A stretch of 64,000 nucleotides of DNA from Thermococcus sp. JdF3 (lineage in GTDB: Archaea; Methanobacteriota_B; Thermococci; Thermococcales; Thermococcaceae): the NCBI RefSeq assembly GCF_012027495.1, contig NZ_SNUK01000002.1:124001-188000 (forward strand). The letters run 5' to 3'. The notes beneath the pieces were generated by a model. The model saw nothing but the letters and a program-made list of their open reading frames with translations. It had not been told where the DNA came from and ran no database searches. Every line of letters begins with the position of its first letter. Position 1 is the stretch's first letter. Below are positions 15,773 through 24,532 of the stretch, one piece after another. Both the position numbers and the translations under genes were made by a program.

Positions 15773-15915
15773 AGACGTGGATGACCGTTATTGTTCAAGA
15801 CATTACGACCGAGTGTTTCTGACTAAAGACGGCGATCTTTGACTCCTTTTATAGTAGTAACATTTATGGGCATGCCAATCCTACACTTGATGACAATGTT
15901 CAGTAAGGTGATGCC

Positions 15916-17304
15916 ATGCGAATGAGAATTATGGCCATATCACTAATTGTAATAGTGATAATGACCACCATTGGGACGGCCGCTTCAGAGTTCCTGAGCG
16001 TGGAGCAGGTTCCAGTTCAGGGAAGCGCGAAGGCCTTCATCTTTCAGCCCTCCACCGACGGGGACGTTAAGCTTCTAAAGCAGGGCCGCATCGCCGGTAT
16101 CCTCACGTTCAGGAGCGAAAACAGGGCCTGGGAAAGATTGAATACCAACAACCTGCATTCCGTTCCCACCCCGCTGATCGTGTACTTCACGAAGGATGGG
16201 AAAGTTGGCGTTAAGAGCATCGTCCCTGGCAGGAAGCTGGTTCTGGAGGGAATGTTTTCGATCGAGGACGTTGCCGGGCTATCGGGGCGGCCGGATCTTG
16301 ACCTTCCACTGAGCGCCAGGATACGGTACAAGGTTCGCTCGCTGCTTGGAACTTCCTCATGTCCGCGGGGATACGAGGAACTGAACGCCAGGTACTGCAT
16401 CATCGAAAACTGGGAGTACCTGAAGGACTCTTACTACGCCGACTCAAGGACCTTCGTTGAGTGGGTTCCGTTTATGGGACTTAAAGTCCGGACGGAAGGG
16501 GGCAAGAAAATTGAAAGAATTGGAACATCGTGGGGAATACAGCTGACAACCTCAACGAGAGCCGTGTGGAGCCTCAGCGTTGATGGAATTCCCGTTTTCG
16601 ATTTCGGCTCATCATACTCCGGTTCAACATTGAAAGTCAGCTACGCTCCTGAACCCGATGTACAGACTGAGAATGGCTACCTCGATAGATACCTCAACCT
16701 TCCGCTGAAGTACGTAGTTGCGATATATAACATTCCTGTCTATGACAAATGGAGAAAACAGTACGCAAGTATTCCAATAGCTGGAGTGTATCCTATTGAG
16801 GTCATAATGAGCGGCTTTCATGAGGTAACAGAACGTGACTTGAACAGGAATAAGATCCTTACCGACTACCTTTTGAGTTCACAATTCCCTACAGTTAATA
16901 CAGGATCAAAAGTAAAAGTCTTCAGAACTACCAGTTACGGCACGTACGACAACATAGTTTTTGAATTCCGAGGTAGTTCCAACCATAAGTTCTACTCTGT
17001 TCCGTTAGGCGGCTCTGCCGCCAGCTGGCTGTGGAGCAAACTTCCAGGCGCCGGTGCACTCTCGATAACGTTCAGTTACTCCAATACATCCCAGTCCGTT
17101 GTGACGTACGGAATTAGAGTCATGAACGCCCCTCCAAACCAGCTGTATTATGCGACGGTATTAAAAAGGGACATCGAACTCACCAAGGACAACGTTGAGC
17201 TGGCGATGTACTTTACCACCATTGATGACGGCACGGATTCTATGCCGCCATGCTTTGGAAACGTGTGCCCAAGTTCCACGAACGAAAGGAAGACAGACAA
17301 CTAA
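15916..17304 (+). CDS. Secreted protein of unknown function
   Basis: The 462-residue protein has a clear signal peptide (about 1-23, MRMRIMAISLIVIVIMTTIG) and no further membrane segment, so it should be exported. The rest is rich in beta strands, Tyr and Ser, with two Cys pairs (CPRGYEELNARYC around 153-165, and CFGNVC near the C-terminus) that may form disulfides. I do not recognise a family. GGTGAT precedes the ATG and a TATA-like TTTTATAG lies near 15845. Codon use in its second half (AT-richer, 16640-17200) differs somewhat from the neighbours. Confidence 0.8.
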   Translation: MRMRIMAISLIVIVIMTTIGTAASEFLSVEQVPVQGSAKAFIFQPSTDGDVKLLKQGRIAGILTFRSENRAWERLNTNNLHSVPTPLIVYFTKDGKVGVKSIVPGRKLVLEGMFSIEDVAGLSGRPDLDLPLSARIRYKVRSLLGTSSCPRGYEELNARYCIIENWEYLKDSYYADSRTFVEWVPFMGLKVRTEGGKKIERIGTSWGIQLTTSTRAVWSLSVDGIPVFDFGSSYSGSTLKVSYAPEPDVQTENGYLDRYLNLPLKYVVAIYNIPVYDKWRKQYASIPIAGVYPIEVIMSGFHEVTERDLNRNKILTDYLLSSQFPTVNTGSKVKVFRTTSYGTYDNIVFEFRGSSNHKFYSVPLGGSAASWLWSKLPGAGALSITFSYSNTSQSVVTYGIRVMNAPPNQLYYATVLKRDIELTKDNVELAMYFTTIDDGTDSMPPCFGNVCPSSTNERKTDN

Positions 17305-17363
17305 ATCCCAATTTTGCCTCTTCATTTCTCCCGAACGCTGGAAGATAAATAAAAAAGTGATCT

Positions 17364-19451
17364 TCACCTCAGAATCCTCATCGCGTTGAAGACCGCTATC
17401 AAGGCCACGCCGACGTCGGCAAAGACAGCCTCCCACATCGTAGCCTCTCCGAGAATTCCGAGGCCGATAAAGGCGAGCTTAACGCCGAGGGCGAAGACTA
17501 TGTTCTGCCATACTATCCGCTGGGTCTTTCTGGCTATCCTGATGCCCCGGGGAAGCTTCGAGGGCTTGTCGTCCATTATGACAACGTCTGCCGTTTCTAT
17601 GGCAGCATCACTTCCCAGCGCACCCATAGCAACCCCAACGTCCGCTCTGGCCAGCACGGGAGCGTCGTTTATGCCGTCGCCGACGAAGACCACCTTTCCG
17701 TCCCCCTTCTCCTTCTCGAGCTCTTCTATAACCCTCACCTTGTCCTCCGGCAGAAGCTCGGCGTAGAAGCCGTCGAGGCCAAGCTGCTTCGCTATCTCCT
17801 CCGCGACTTCCCTGCTGTCACCGGTGACCATCACGACCTTCTTGACTCCAAGGCGCTTGAGCTCTTTCACGGCCTTCGGGGCGTCATCTTTTATCTCGTC
17901 CGAGATTATTATGTACCCAGCGTACTTCCCGTCGATGACGACGTGTGCAACGGTGCCTCTAACCCTGCACGTATCGTGTTCGATGTTGAAGCGGTGTAAC
18001 AGCCTGTCGTTGCCCACGAGAACCTCGATTCCGTCAATCCTCGCCCTGACGCCGTGGCCGGCTATCTCTTCGTACTCGACTGTCTCGGCCTCGTTGATTT
18101 CCTTGCCGTATGCCTCGCGTATGGCCTTCGCTATCGGGTGGTTCGAGTGAGCCTCGGCAAGGGCCGCGAACCTGATGATCTCCTCCTCGCTAAATCCGTT
18201 CCTCGTTTCCACCTTCGTGACCCTGAAAACGCCCTTTGTCAGCGTGCCGGTTTTGTCGAAGGCGACGATGCTTGCGTCCTTGAGTGCATCGAGGTAGTTG
18301 GAGCCCTTGACGAGTATCCCCTCCCTGGCGGCTTTCCCAATGCCCCCGAAGTAGCCGAGCGGGATCGAGAGCACGAGGGCGCAGGGGCACGAGATGACGA
18401 GAAGGACCAGCGCCCTGTAAACCCACGTTGAAAACGGGTCTCCCGTAATCAGCGGCGGGACCGTGGCTATGAGCGCCGCTATTCCGACCACCGCCGGAGT
18501 GTAGTAGCGGGCAAAGCGGGTTATGAACTTCTCGGTCCTAGCCTTTCTGGCGCTCGCGTTTTCGACCAGCTCAAGTATCCTTGAGACTGTGGAGTCGCCC
18601 AGCTCCCTGGTGACCCTCACCCTGAGAACTCCGGAGAGGTTGACCATGCCGGAGAGGATTTCCTCCCCTTCCCTCACCGTTCTGGGAACGCTCTCGCCCG
18701 TCAGGGCTGAGGTATCAACGGTTGATTCACCCTCTATGACAACGCCATCAACGGGAACCTTTTCGCCCGGCTTTACCAGGATTGTATCGCCGACCTTCAG
18801 CTCCTCCGGCTTCACCCTAACGACCTCGCCGTTCCTGAGCAGGTTAGCGTGCTCGGCCTTGAGCGCAAGCAGTGCCTTTATGGAGCGCCGTGACCTGTCC
18901 ACAGCTAGGTCCTGGAAGAACTCCCCTACAACGTAGAAGAGCATGACCGCCACTCCCTCTGGATACTCCCTGATGGCGAAGGCTCCCAGCGTGGCCACCG
19001 CGATGAGGAAGTTCTCGTCGAAGACGTTGCCGTGCAGGGAGTTGAGTACCGCGCTTCTAAGCACCTTCCAGCCAACGAGGAGGTAGCTCGCAACGAAGAC
19101 CCCGAAGACGAAGGCGTTGTCCATGCCGTAGTAATAGCGGAGTACCACCCCGATGCCAAAGAGCATGAGCGACGGGATTATGAAGTAGAGAGCCTTTTTG
19201 GGGTCCTCTTCACCGTGCTCGTGGTGGTGGCCGTGGTGCGAGTGACCGTGCTCGTCCGCTTCTATGACTTCAACGTCCGGCTCGACCTTCTTGATTATCT
19301 CCTTGGCCTTCTCAACGTCGCCCTCTATAACCGCCTCCTTGGTGGCGAAGTTGACCAGTGCGAACTCAAAGCCCTCCTTTTTGAGGGCCTCCTCTATCTC
19401 GTAGGCACAGCTCGCGCAGTCGAGTCCCTCGAGCTTGAGCTTTTTTGCCAT
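17364..19451 (-). CDS. Zn/Cd/Pb-type heavy-metal P-type ATPase
   Basis: This P1B-type ATPase of 695 residues has an N-terminal HMA domain with the metal-binding CASC (12-15), a His-rich linker (about 68-79), the intramembrane CPC (355-357), the phosphorylated Asp399 in DKTGT and the GDGIND hinge. It probably exports Zn, Cd or Pb. The ATG at 19451 overlaps the stop of the ArsR gene (TGATG) and is spaced 5 nt from GGAGGTG; the adjacent ATG at 19454 is too close to that site. Coupling to a CadC-type regulator with ELCTCDL supports a divalent soft metal rather than copper. Confidence 0.92.
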   Translation of the reverse strand: MAKKLKLEGLDCASCAYEIEEALKKEGFEFALVNFATKEAVIEGDVEKAKEIIKKVEPDVEVIEADEHGHSHHGHHHEHGEEDPKKALYFIIPSLMLFGIGVVLRYYYGMDNAFVFGVFVASYLLVGWKVLRSAVLNSLHGNVFDENFLIAVATLGAFAIREYPEGVAVMLFYVVGEFFQDLAVDRSRRSIKALLALKAEHANLLRNGEVVRVKPEELKVGDTILVKPGEKVPVDGVVIEGESTVDTSALTGESVPRTVREGEEILSGMVNLSGVLRVRVTRELGDSTVSRILELVENASARKARTEKFITRFARYYTPAVVGIAALIATVPPLITGDPFSTWVYRALVLLVISCPCALVLSIPLGYFGGIGKAAREGILVKGSNYLDALKDASIVAFDKTGTLTKGVFRVTKVETRNGFSEEEIIRFAALAEAHSNHPIAKAIREAYGKEINEAETVEYEEIAGHGVRARIDGIEVLVGNDRLLHRFNIEHDTCRVRGTVAHVVIDGKYAGYIIISDEIKDDAPKAVKELKRLGVKKVVMVTGDSREVAEEIAKQLGLDGFYAELLPEDKVRVIEELEKEKGDGKVVFVGDGINDAPVLARADVGVAMGALGSDAAIETADVVIMDDKPSKLPRGIRIARKTQRIVWQNIVFALGVKLAFIGLGILGEATMWEAVFADVGVALIAVFNAMRILR

Positions 19452-19807
19452 CATTTCACCTCCGAAAGGTGCTCAATGGCCGTCCTCAGTATCTCCCTGA
19501 TGTGCTCGTCGTCGAGGCGGTAGAAGACGTTCTTGCCGTCCTTGCGGTAGGCCACTATCTTCCTGTCCTTGAGAATGCGTAGCTGGTGGGAGATTGCCGA
19601 AACGGAAAGCTTGGTTATCGCCGAGAGGTCGCATGTGCAGAGCTCCCCGGCCTCCATGAGAGCGAGGAGTATTTTGAGTCTGGTTGGGTTGCCCAATGCG
19701 TCGAAGAAGTCCGCTATTTCAAGGATACGCTCCTCCCCGGGGAGTTTCGCCTGGGCCTCCAGGATTTTATCCAGATGCTCCTCGTAGACCTTACACACCT
19801 CAGTCAT
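19451..19807 (-). CDS. ArsR/SmtB-family metal-responsive repressor (CadC type)
   Basis: The 118-residue winged-helix protein carries the alpha3 metal motif ELCTCDL (55-61, Cys57 and Cys59) and a DNA-recognition helix SVSAISHQLRILK (68-80). In this family bound metal releases the DNA and turns on the efflux gene. An extra Cys5 near the N-terminus could complete a CadC-like Cd/Pb site. It is the first gene of the operon with the P-type ATPase and probably regulates its own promoter through the palindrome at 19822-19844. Confidence 0.93.
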   Translation of the reverse strand: MTEVCKVYEEHLDKILEAQAKLPGEERILEIADFFDALGNPTRLKILLALMEAGELCTCDLSAITKLSVSAISHQLRILKDRKIVAYRKDGKNVFYRLDDEHIREILRTAIEHLSEVK

Positions 19808-19821
19808 TCTCCATCACCTCT

Positions 19822-19857
19822 ACATTTGAGCATTTGTGCAAATGTTCTTATAAACCT
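19822..19857 (-). promoter_or_regulatory. Promoter and operator of the arsR-ATPase operon
   Basis: On the minus strand a TATA box (GTTTATAAG, about 19849-19857) is followed by CATTTG-CA-CAAATG (19831-19844), a 6-bp palindrome. A wider repeat pairs ACATTTG (19822-19828) with CAAATGT (19839-19845). The palindrome covers the expected transcription start, as for an ArsR-type repressor site. Confidence 0.6.
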
Positions 19858-19882
19858 TCCCATTTCGAAACCGGTCGAAAAA

Positions 19883-21037
19883 TCAGAGCAGGATTATCAG
19901 AATCGAAACCCCGAGGGCGAGCAGAAAGTACGGAATCGAAAACCTGTGGAAGTCTGCCATACCAATTCCGGAGATGCGGAGGGCTATGAGGTTGGCGAGT
20001 GAGCCGATTATTATCCCCGTTCCCCCGAGGTTCACACCGAGGGCAAGGGGGAGCCAGTCGGGTCTGGAGGTCAGGAAGACCACGGTCGCGGGAACGTTGC
20101 TGATGAGCTGGCTAAGCCCCGCAGAGGCCAGGAAGAGACCCAATCCGCCCGTGGGCAGGGTTAGGTCTGAAAGCAGGCCGGCAATCTCGCTGAAGTCTAT
20201 GAAAATGAACGCGAAGGTGAGAACCAGCGCCCAGTCAAAGCCGAGCAGGGCTTCCCTTCCAGCTATGAGGAGCACAAACAGGGTCAGAGGAAGCGTCCAC
20301 AGCCCCCTGCCGGCCTCGGCGAGAATCACGTCCGAAACCAGAAGGCCGAGTGAAGCAACGAAAAGCCTCCTTTTAACCGCCACGGGAGGCAGCCTCCCAA
20401 TGGATACAGGCCCTTCCCGTATCGTGAGTGTGAAGAGCAGCAGGACAGCGAGCCAGATGCCCACCGGGAGGAGCATCGCCCGGACAAATCCCAGAAAGGA
20501 GATGCCATAGGCGTTCCAGATTATGATGTTCTGGGGATTGCCGATTGGCGTCAGGGCAGAACCGACGTTCGCCGCTATTGCCGAAAGCGTAACGGCGCGG
20601 GCGGTGTTTATCCCGGCCAGACGGGCGGTGATGACGACGAGGGGGATGAACACGAGCATCGCGGTGTCGTTCATTATCACTGCGGAGGAGATAGCTATGA
20701 TGGGGATAAGGAGAAGCATCAGCTTCCTCTCCGAGCCGCCGGAGAGCGAGATGAGCCGTATGGAAAGGCGGGTGAAGACCCCCGACAGCTCAAGGCCCTT
20801 TGAGACCAGTATGAGCGACGTTATCAGGGCCAGGCTCTTCCAGTCCACCAACCCCGGGGTTCTGCCGGGAAGGGCGGGGTCGTGGAGAACCAGGACTAGG
20901 TAGAGCAGCAGTAGCGCCGTAAGGAACCACTCCCGCCTGGCGAAGTCCTTCAGTCTTTCAACCGCCGTGTCTCCTAACCTCCTCTGTAAGGCCGTAGTCC
21001 GGGATGAGCTCCCTGCCATCAGCCGAGACGCGGACAT
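19883..21037 (-). CDS. ArsB/NhaD-like (SLC13/CitT superfamily) ion transporter
   Basis: This protein of about 370-385 residues has ten or so membrane helices and the family's paired motifs: MNDTAMLVFIPLV with NVGSALTPIGNPQN in the first half and ISNVPATVVFL with GGTGIIIGSLAN in the second. It transports an anion (arsenite, citrate or similar) or exchanges Na+/H+. The start is awkward: the only in-frame start codons are ATGs at 21037 and 21019, both inside the upstream gene, while GGAGG (about 20984-20988) has no ATG, GTG or TTG after it in this frame. An unusual start codon near 20965 is possible. Confidence 0.85.
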   Translation of the reverse strand: MSASRLMAGSSSRTTALQRRLGDTAVERLKDFARREWFLTALLLLYLVLVLHDPALPGRTPGLVDWKSLALITSLILVSKGLELSGVFTRLSIRLISLSGGSERKLMLLLIPIIAISSAVIMNDTAMLVFIPLVVITARLAGINTARAVTLSAIAANVGSALTPIGNPQNIIIWNAYGISFLGFVRAMLLPVGIWLAVLLLFTLTIREGPVSIGRLPPVAVKRRLFVASLGLLVSDVILAEAGRGLWTLPLTLFVLLIAGREALLGFDWALVLTFAFIFIDFSEIAGLLSDLTLPTGGLGLFLASAGLSQLISNVPATVVFLTSRPDWLPLALGVNLGGTGIIIGSLANLIALRISGIGMADFHRFSIPYFLLALGVSILIILL

Positions 21038-21437
21038 GCAGGATTATAAAGCTTTTCCAGGCCACCGGGACAACCCAGCAGTCCTCCGGCCCGCGGAACT
21101 CGCAGGCATCGAGAACGTGAAGCTCCTTCAGGAGTTTCTGAGTCATCTCCCTCACTCTGCCCGGGCTGACCTCCCCGCCCGAAGAAACCGCTGGCATTCC
21201 CTTGGGAGAGGGCATTCCCGTTTTGGGGTCGTAGTGAACCCTGTCAACGGCAAAGTTCAGGTACATCACAGGGACGTCCACGTGAACCTCCCCTCCTGGT
21301 GCGCGGTGAATAATCGGCATTCCCGCGGTGAAGAAGGAAAGGGCGTTTCTCACGGTCTCTATTGCCCTCTCTGCAAGTTCGGGGGTGAGTTCCCTTCGCT
21401 CGGGTCTTCCCCTTATGGGTGGCGGTACGGGTGACAT
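20958..21437 (-). CDS. Unknown 159-residue protein coupled to the ArsB/NhaD-like transporter
   Basis: This soluble protein has a Pro/Arg-rich N-terminus, a helix (about 18-37) and a region with the pattern HVDVPVMYLNFAVDRVHYD. Two Cys (CEFRGPEDC, about 111-119) could bind metal or form a disulfide. I do not recognise a family. GAGGAGG precedes the ATG. Its end overlaps the apparent start of the transporter gene by up to 80 nt, so the two are probably co-expressed. Confidence 0.7.
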   Translation of the reverse strand: MSPVPPPIRGRPERRELTPELAERAIETVRNALSFFTAGMPIIHRAPGGEVHVDVPVMYLNFAVDRVHYDPKTGMPSPKGMPAVSSGGEVSPGRVREMTQKLLKELHVLDACEFRGPEDCWVVPVAWKSFIILHVRVSADGRELIPDYGLTEEVRRHGG

Positions 21438-21508
21438 GGCGAGACCTCCTCAATGAATACCTGCCTACATATTGGGTGTGAAAAAAGGCCGTATAACTTT
21501 TTGGGAGC

Positions 21509-22489
21509 TCAGCCGTCCCTTCGATGGGCCTTGAAGAACTCCCAGATGATTTCGCTGGCGTCCATGTCCCTGCTCGTCCTTCCAATGATGATTCTGGGAA
21601 GATACTGGTATCCACCGGGCCACGTGTGACCTCCGCCCTCTACACCGTAAAGGACTACCTCCGCGCCGTCGGTACAGTTCGAGTACCTCTCGACCCAGAC
21701 CCGCGTTCCATCTTCAGGATCGGCGTCCGGAAGGTATTCCCTCCCATGCCTCACTGTACAGCCGTTTCTGGCCGCCCAGTACTCAACGGTCTCCCCGATG
21801 GAAACAGCCTCTCCAAGTTCAACCGGCCCAAAGTGGAGCTTTCCCCCATTCCACGGAACTATGGGGTCATCAGTTCCAAGAATTATTAGAATTGGCAGGG
21901 GTGTTGCGGATGAGCAGTTTCCGTACAGGTTCTCGGACATGGAGACGCCGACAACGGCCACCGCGGCCAGCCTTTCAGGAATCTCACAGGCGAGTCTGTA
22001 GGCCATCAGCCCGCCGTTTGACATCCCGGTGATGTAAACCCTGCTTCTGTTCACGCCGTATTCATTCACAAAGAAGTCAATGAGGGCCAAGATAAAGGCC
22101 ACATCGTCTATGTTCTCCCGCTGGGCGCGGTAACGTGAGAGGTTTCGGCCGTCGTTCCAGTGCCTTTCTATTCCGTCGGGATAAACCACGACGAAGCGAT
22201 CCCTATCGGCGAGCTCGTTAAAACCGCCCCTGGTGAGGCGCTCCATGTCAAAACCCGTCCCTCCGCCGCCGTGGAGTGCTATTATAAGGGGCAGGTGCTC
22301 GTCCTCCGAGAAGTTCGCTGGGAGGTGGAGGATGAAAGTCCTCTCCAGCCCGTCCACCACAATCGAACCCCTAACATCACCCGGATATAGACGGGTTTTC
22401 CTGAGAACCCGGTTGTAGCTGAGCGACGCCAGAAGGAGCAGGATGAGCACTGCAAGGAGGATTATTTCCCGCTTATGTTTTCGTTCCAT
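21509..22489 (-). CDS. Secreted or membrane-anchored alpha/beta-hydrolase esterase (PHB depolymerase/LpqC type)
   Basis: The 326-residue protein starts with a membrane anchor or signal segment (about 9-23) and has the esterase family motifs: ALHGGGGTG oxyanion region (71-79), nucleophile GMSNGG (Ser157), acid Asp in GTDDPIVPW (about 219-227) and catalytic His in GGGHTWPGG (about 296). This architecture is shared by extracellular polyhydroxybutyrate depolymerases and feruloyl or acetylxylan esterases. A role in degrading an outside ester is likely. The true substrate cannot be read from the sequence. Confidence 0.88.
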   Translation of the reverse strand: MERKHKREIILLAVLILLLLASLSYNRVLRKTRLYPGDVRGSIVVDGLERTFILHLPANFSEDEHLPLIIALHGGGGTGFDMERLTRGGFNELADRDRFVVVYPDGIERHWNDGRNLSRYRAQRENIDDVAFILALIDFFVNEYGVNRSRVYITGMSNGGLMAYRLACEIPERLAAVAVVGVSMSENLYGNCSSATPLPILIILGTDDPIVPWNGGKLHFGPVELGEAVSIGETVEYWAARNGCTVRHGREYLPDADPEDGTRVWVERYSNCTDGAEVVLYGVEGGGHTWPGGYQYLPRIIIGRTSRDMDASEIIWEFFKAHRRDG

Positions 22490-22545
22490 CGCCGCTTCCT
22501 CATTATTCTTCTTTGGGATTAGTGCTATATGAGGCTTTGGGGGAA

Positions 22546-23448
22546 CTACTCCGCAGACAGCAGATAGACGCCGGCGAGCATGAGGGCGCCGAAGAACGCT
22601 TTAATGGCGGTGAAGCTCTCACCGAGAACAAGAAAAGCGAAGAAAGCACCAATCAACGAGGACGTCGAGAAAATCGCCCCCGTTCTCATCGCCCCGATCT
22701 CCCTAAGGGCAAACAGGAACAGCACGATGGAAAAGCCGATGCTGAAGGCCCCGACCGTCAGCACATAAGGAAGGCTCCCGAGCGGAACACTCAGGGGAAT
22801 TCCCAGGAGAAACGCCAGGCCCAGGAGGGCGGTTCCCCCAAGCAGCCCCTTCAGGGACGTCACGAGCAGCAGATCCCGCTTGAGGCTCAGGAGCTTGCTC
22901 AGGTTGTTGTCGAGGGCCCAGAAAAATCCGGCCAGAACGACCAGAATGTTGCCTATGAGGTTTTCTGCCAGCTGGACGGCCCCCAAATTTTCCGTTGAAA
23001 CAACGACCGCCCCAATCAGGATGAGCAGGATGCCTGCAACGCCCCGTCTGTGTGCCTTCTCCTTGAAAACAGCTATGGCAATCAGCACGGTGAAGAGCGT
23101 TTCCGTGTTAAGGAGCAGGGAAGCGTTGACCGCGGTGGTCCTCTCAAGGCCGAACATGAAGAAAATCGGGGCCAGGAATGAGCCGAAGAGAACCACCAGC
23201 GCCAGTATCTGAAGGTCGCGTCTTGAAAATGACCCCCGTGTTTTGACCCTGAACTCGAGCCTCCTGAGGAGCCTCTCTTTAATCGGGGTAAAGCGGAGGA
23301 GCATGAGGACGACTCCAGCCGTCAGATAGATGCTCCCGGCGACCACCATCGGGTGAACATCCCTGAGGGCAATCTTGTTCAGGGTGGAGCTTATCCCAAA
23401 GAGAACCGCCGCAAGCAAGGCCCCAACATAACCGTAGTGGTGCGTCAT
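22546..23448 (-). CDS. EamA/DMT-family transporter
   Basis: The 300-residue integral membrane protein has about ten helices arranged as two EamA repeats (first ending near residue 145, second from about 155). Typical marks are GISSTLNKIALRD at the start and a final FGALMLAGVYLL helix. The family moves amino acids, nucleotides, sugars or other metabolites. The substrate is unknown. It stands alone between the esterase gene and the small YHS gene. Confidence 0.85.
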   Translation of the reverse strand: MTHHYGYVGALLAAVLFGISSTLNKIALRDVHPMVVAGSIYLTAGVVLMLLRFTPIKERLLRRLEFRVKTRGSFSRRDLQILALVVLFGSFLAPIFFMFGLERTTAVNASLLLNTETLFTVLIAIAVFKEKAHRRGVAGILLILIGAVVVSTENLGAVQLAENLIGNILVVLAGFFWALDNNLSKLLSLKRDLLLVTSLKGLLGGTALLGLAFLLGIPLSVPLGSLPYVLTVGAFSIGFSIVLFLFALREIGAMRTGAIFSTSSLIGAFFAFLVLGESFTAIKAFFGALMLAGVYLLSAE

Positions 23449-23558
23449 GCATTACTGTTGAAAAAGGAGTTTATAAGGTTGATTCACACGAAGAGAAAGA
23501 AGATAACACCGAATCACACGAAAAGCCAGTAATTCACACGGAATCAAAATGAAAGACC

Positions 23559-23783
23559 TTAGTGGTGACAGCCGCCCATGCGGTGCCCCCTGCGGTGTCC
23601 GTGATGACCGCCGTGGGAGTGATGGGAGTGCTCCATGCCCTCCATTCCGGCGTATTTTTCGGGATTTGCCTCGAACTCCGCCTTGCATCCAGGAGAGCAG
23701 AAGTAGTAGACCTTCCCGCCGTATTCGACCTTGAGCCCGGTGTCCTCACTTACCTCCATCCCACAGACTGGGTCAATCGGCAT
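23559..23783 (-). CDS. YHS-domain metal-binding mini-protein
   Basis: The 74-residue protein is a YHS domain: DPVCGM at the start, YFCSPGC in the middle and FEANPEKY after it. A His-rich tail ([16 protein letters not shown], about 52-67) follows and ends in MGGCHH. YHS domains bind metals and often precede copper ATPases. The ATG lies at the stop of the HMA gene with GGAGGTGG before it, so the two mini-proteins are translationally linked. Together they look like a cytosolic copper chaperone or buffer pair. Confidence 0.88.
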   Translation of the reverse strand: MPIDPVCGMEVSEDTGLKVEYGGKVYYFCSPGCKAEFEANPEKYAGMEGMEHSHHSHGGHHGHRRGHRMGGCHH

Positions 23784-23990
23784 TCAGGCCACCTCCACTT
23801 CGTAGCCGTACCTCTCTATAGCCTTGATTATCTCCTCCAGGCGAACCCTTCCCGGGTCGAAATGGACAACGGCCTTCTTTTCCTCAAGGCTGACTTCACC
23901 CTTTGCACCGACGCTCTCTATCGCCTTGGTTATCCTCATAACGCAGTGCCTGCAGCTCATGTTCGGTATCTTCAATACAACCTCGGTCAT
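23784..23990 (-). CDS. HMA-domain metallochaperone (CopZ-like)
   Basis: The 68-residue protein is a single heavy-metal-associated domain with IPNMSCRHCVMRI, in which CRHC is the metal site, and a ferredoxin-like beta-alpha pattern. The His inside CxxC is unusual compared with the typical GMTCxxC form. The ATG at 23990 is 4 nt behind GGTGAT; the in-frame TTG, GTG and ATG further upstream overlap that site. It is followed immediately by the YHS gene. It probably carries Cu(I) to one of the P-type ATPases. Confidence 0.85.
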   Translation of the reverse strand: MTEVVLKIPNMSCRHCVMRITKAIESVGAKGEVSLEEKKAVVHFDPGRVRLEEIIKAIERYGYEVEVA

Positions 23991-24084
23991 CTGCATCACC
24001 AATAGGAGCTAAGAAGGAAAGCTTATTGCGCTTATTGTTGGCAAGATGGAAAGAAGACAGAGGCCAAAGTTCAATCATTGAAAA

Positions 24085-24498
24085 CTATAACGAATCAATA
24101 ATCTCCTTCACCTGCTCCTCCATCGGGCGCATCAGCTCGACGACCCTCTCGCCGGCGATCTTCCAGGCGACGCTCGGCAGGGTTACGCCAAGGTAGTTCC
24201 CATCCTCTCTGCGGTAGCCGAAGCCGGTGCAGGGAAGGAGAGCGCCGATGTTGGGGTCTATCTTGACCAGCTCCTCAACCAGCTCACTGTGGCAGATGAA
24301 GAGCAGGTGATAGTCGGCGATTATTCCGTCCGCCCCCTCCGTTATGGCCACCGGGATCCTCTCTCCGATTAAAAGGAAGCCAGCTTCCTCGAGCTTCCTC
24401 TTAAAGCGCTCCCAGATGAAGTCCAGATCCTCATCAAAGCGCCTGACGTAGTAGAACTCACCCTCCACGGTTTTCACCCCAATTGAAGTTTGTTTCAC
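24085..24498 (-). CDS. DUF302 protein
   Basis: This 137-residue protein is a DUF302 family member: a helix-strand pattern with LLFICHSELVEELVKIDP and ALLPCTGFGY takes the place of the usual ACNP...LPCN motifs, keeping both Cys. It has no signal or metal-rich extension. It lies between the HMA gene and the iron permease gene, all on the same strand. The biochemical role of DUF302 is unknown to me; the repeated association with metal genes here is the only clue. Confidence 0.75.
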   Translation of the reverse strand: MKQTSIGVKTVEGEFYYVRRFDEDLDFIWERFKRKLEEAGFLLIGERIPVAITEGADGIIADYHLLFICHSELVEELVKIDPNIGALLPCTGFGYRREDGNYLGVTLPSVAWKIAGERVVELMRPMEEQVKEIIDSL

Positions 24499-24532
24499 CC
24501 TTTTTATTCATTACGGGTCAGAAATGGGAAAA

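Noticed and set aside
15784-15835. Possible C/D box RNA (GGATGACC ... TTTCTGAC) before the secreted protein gene
   Set aside because: The C box does not fit RTGATGA and no internal C'/D' pair is seen.
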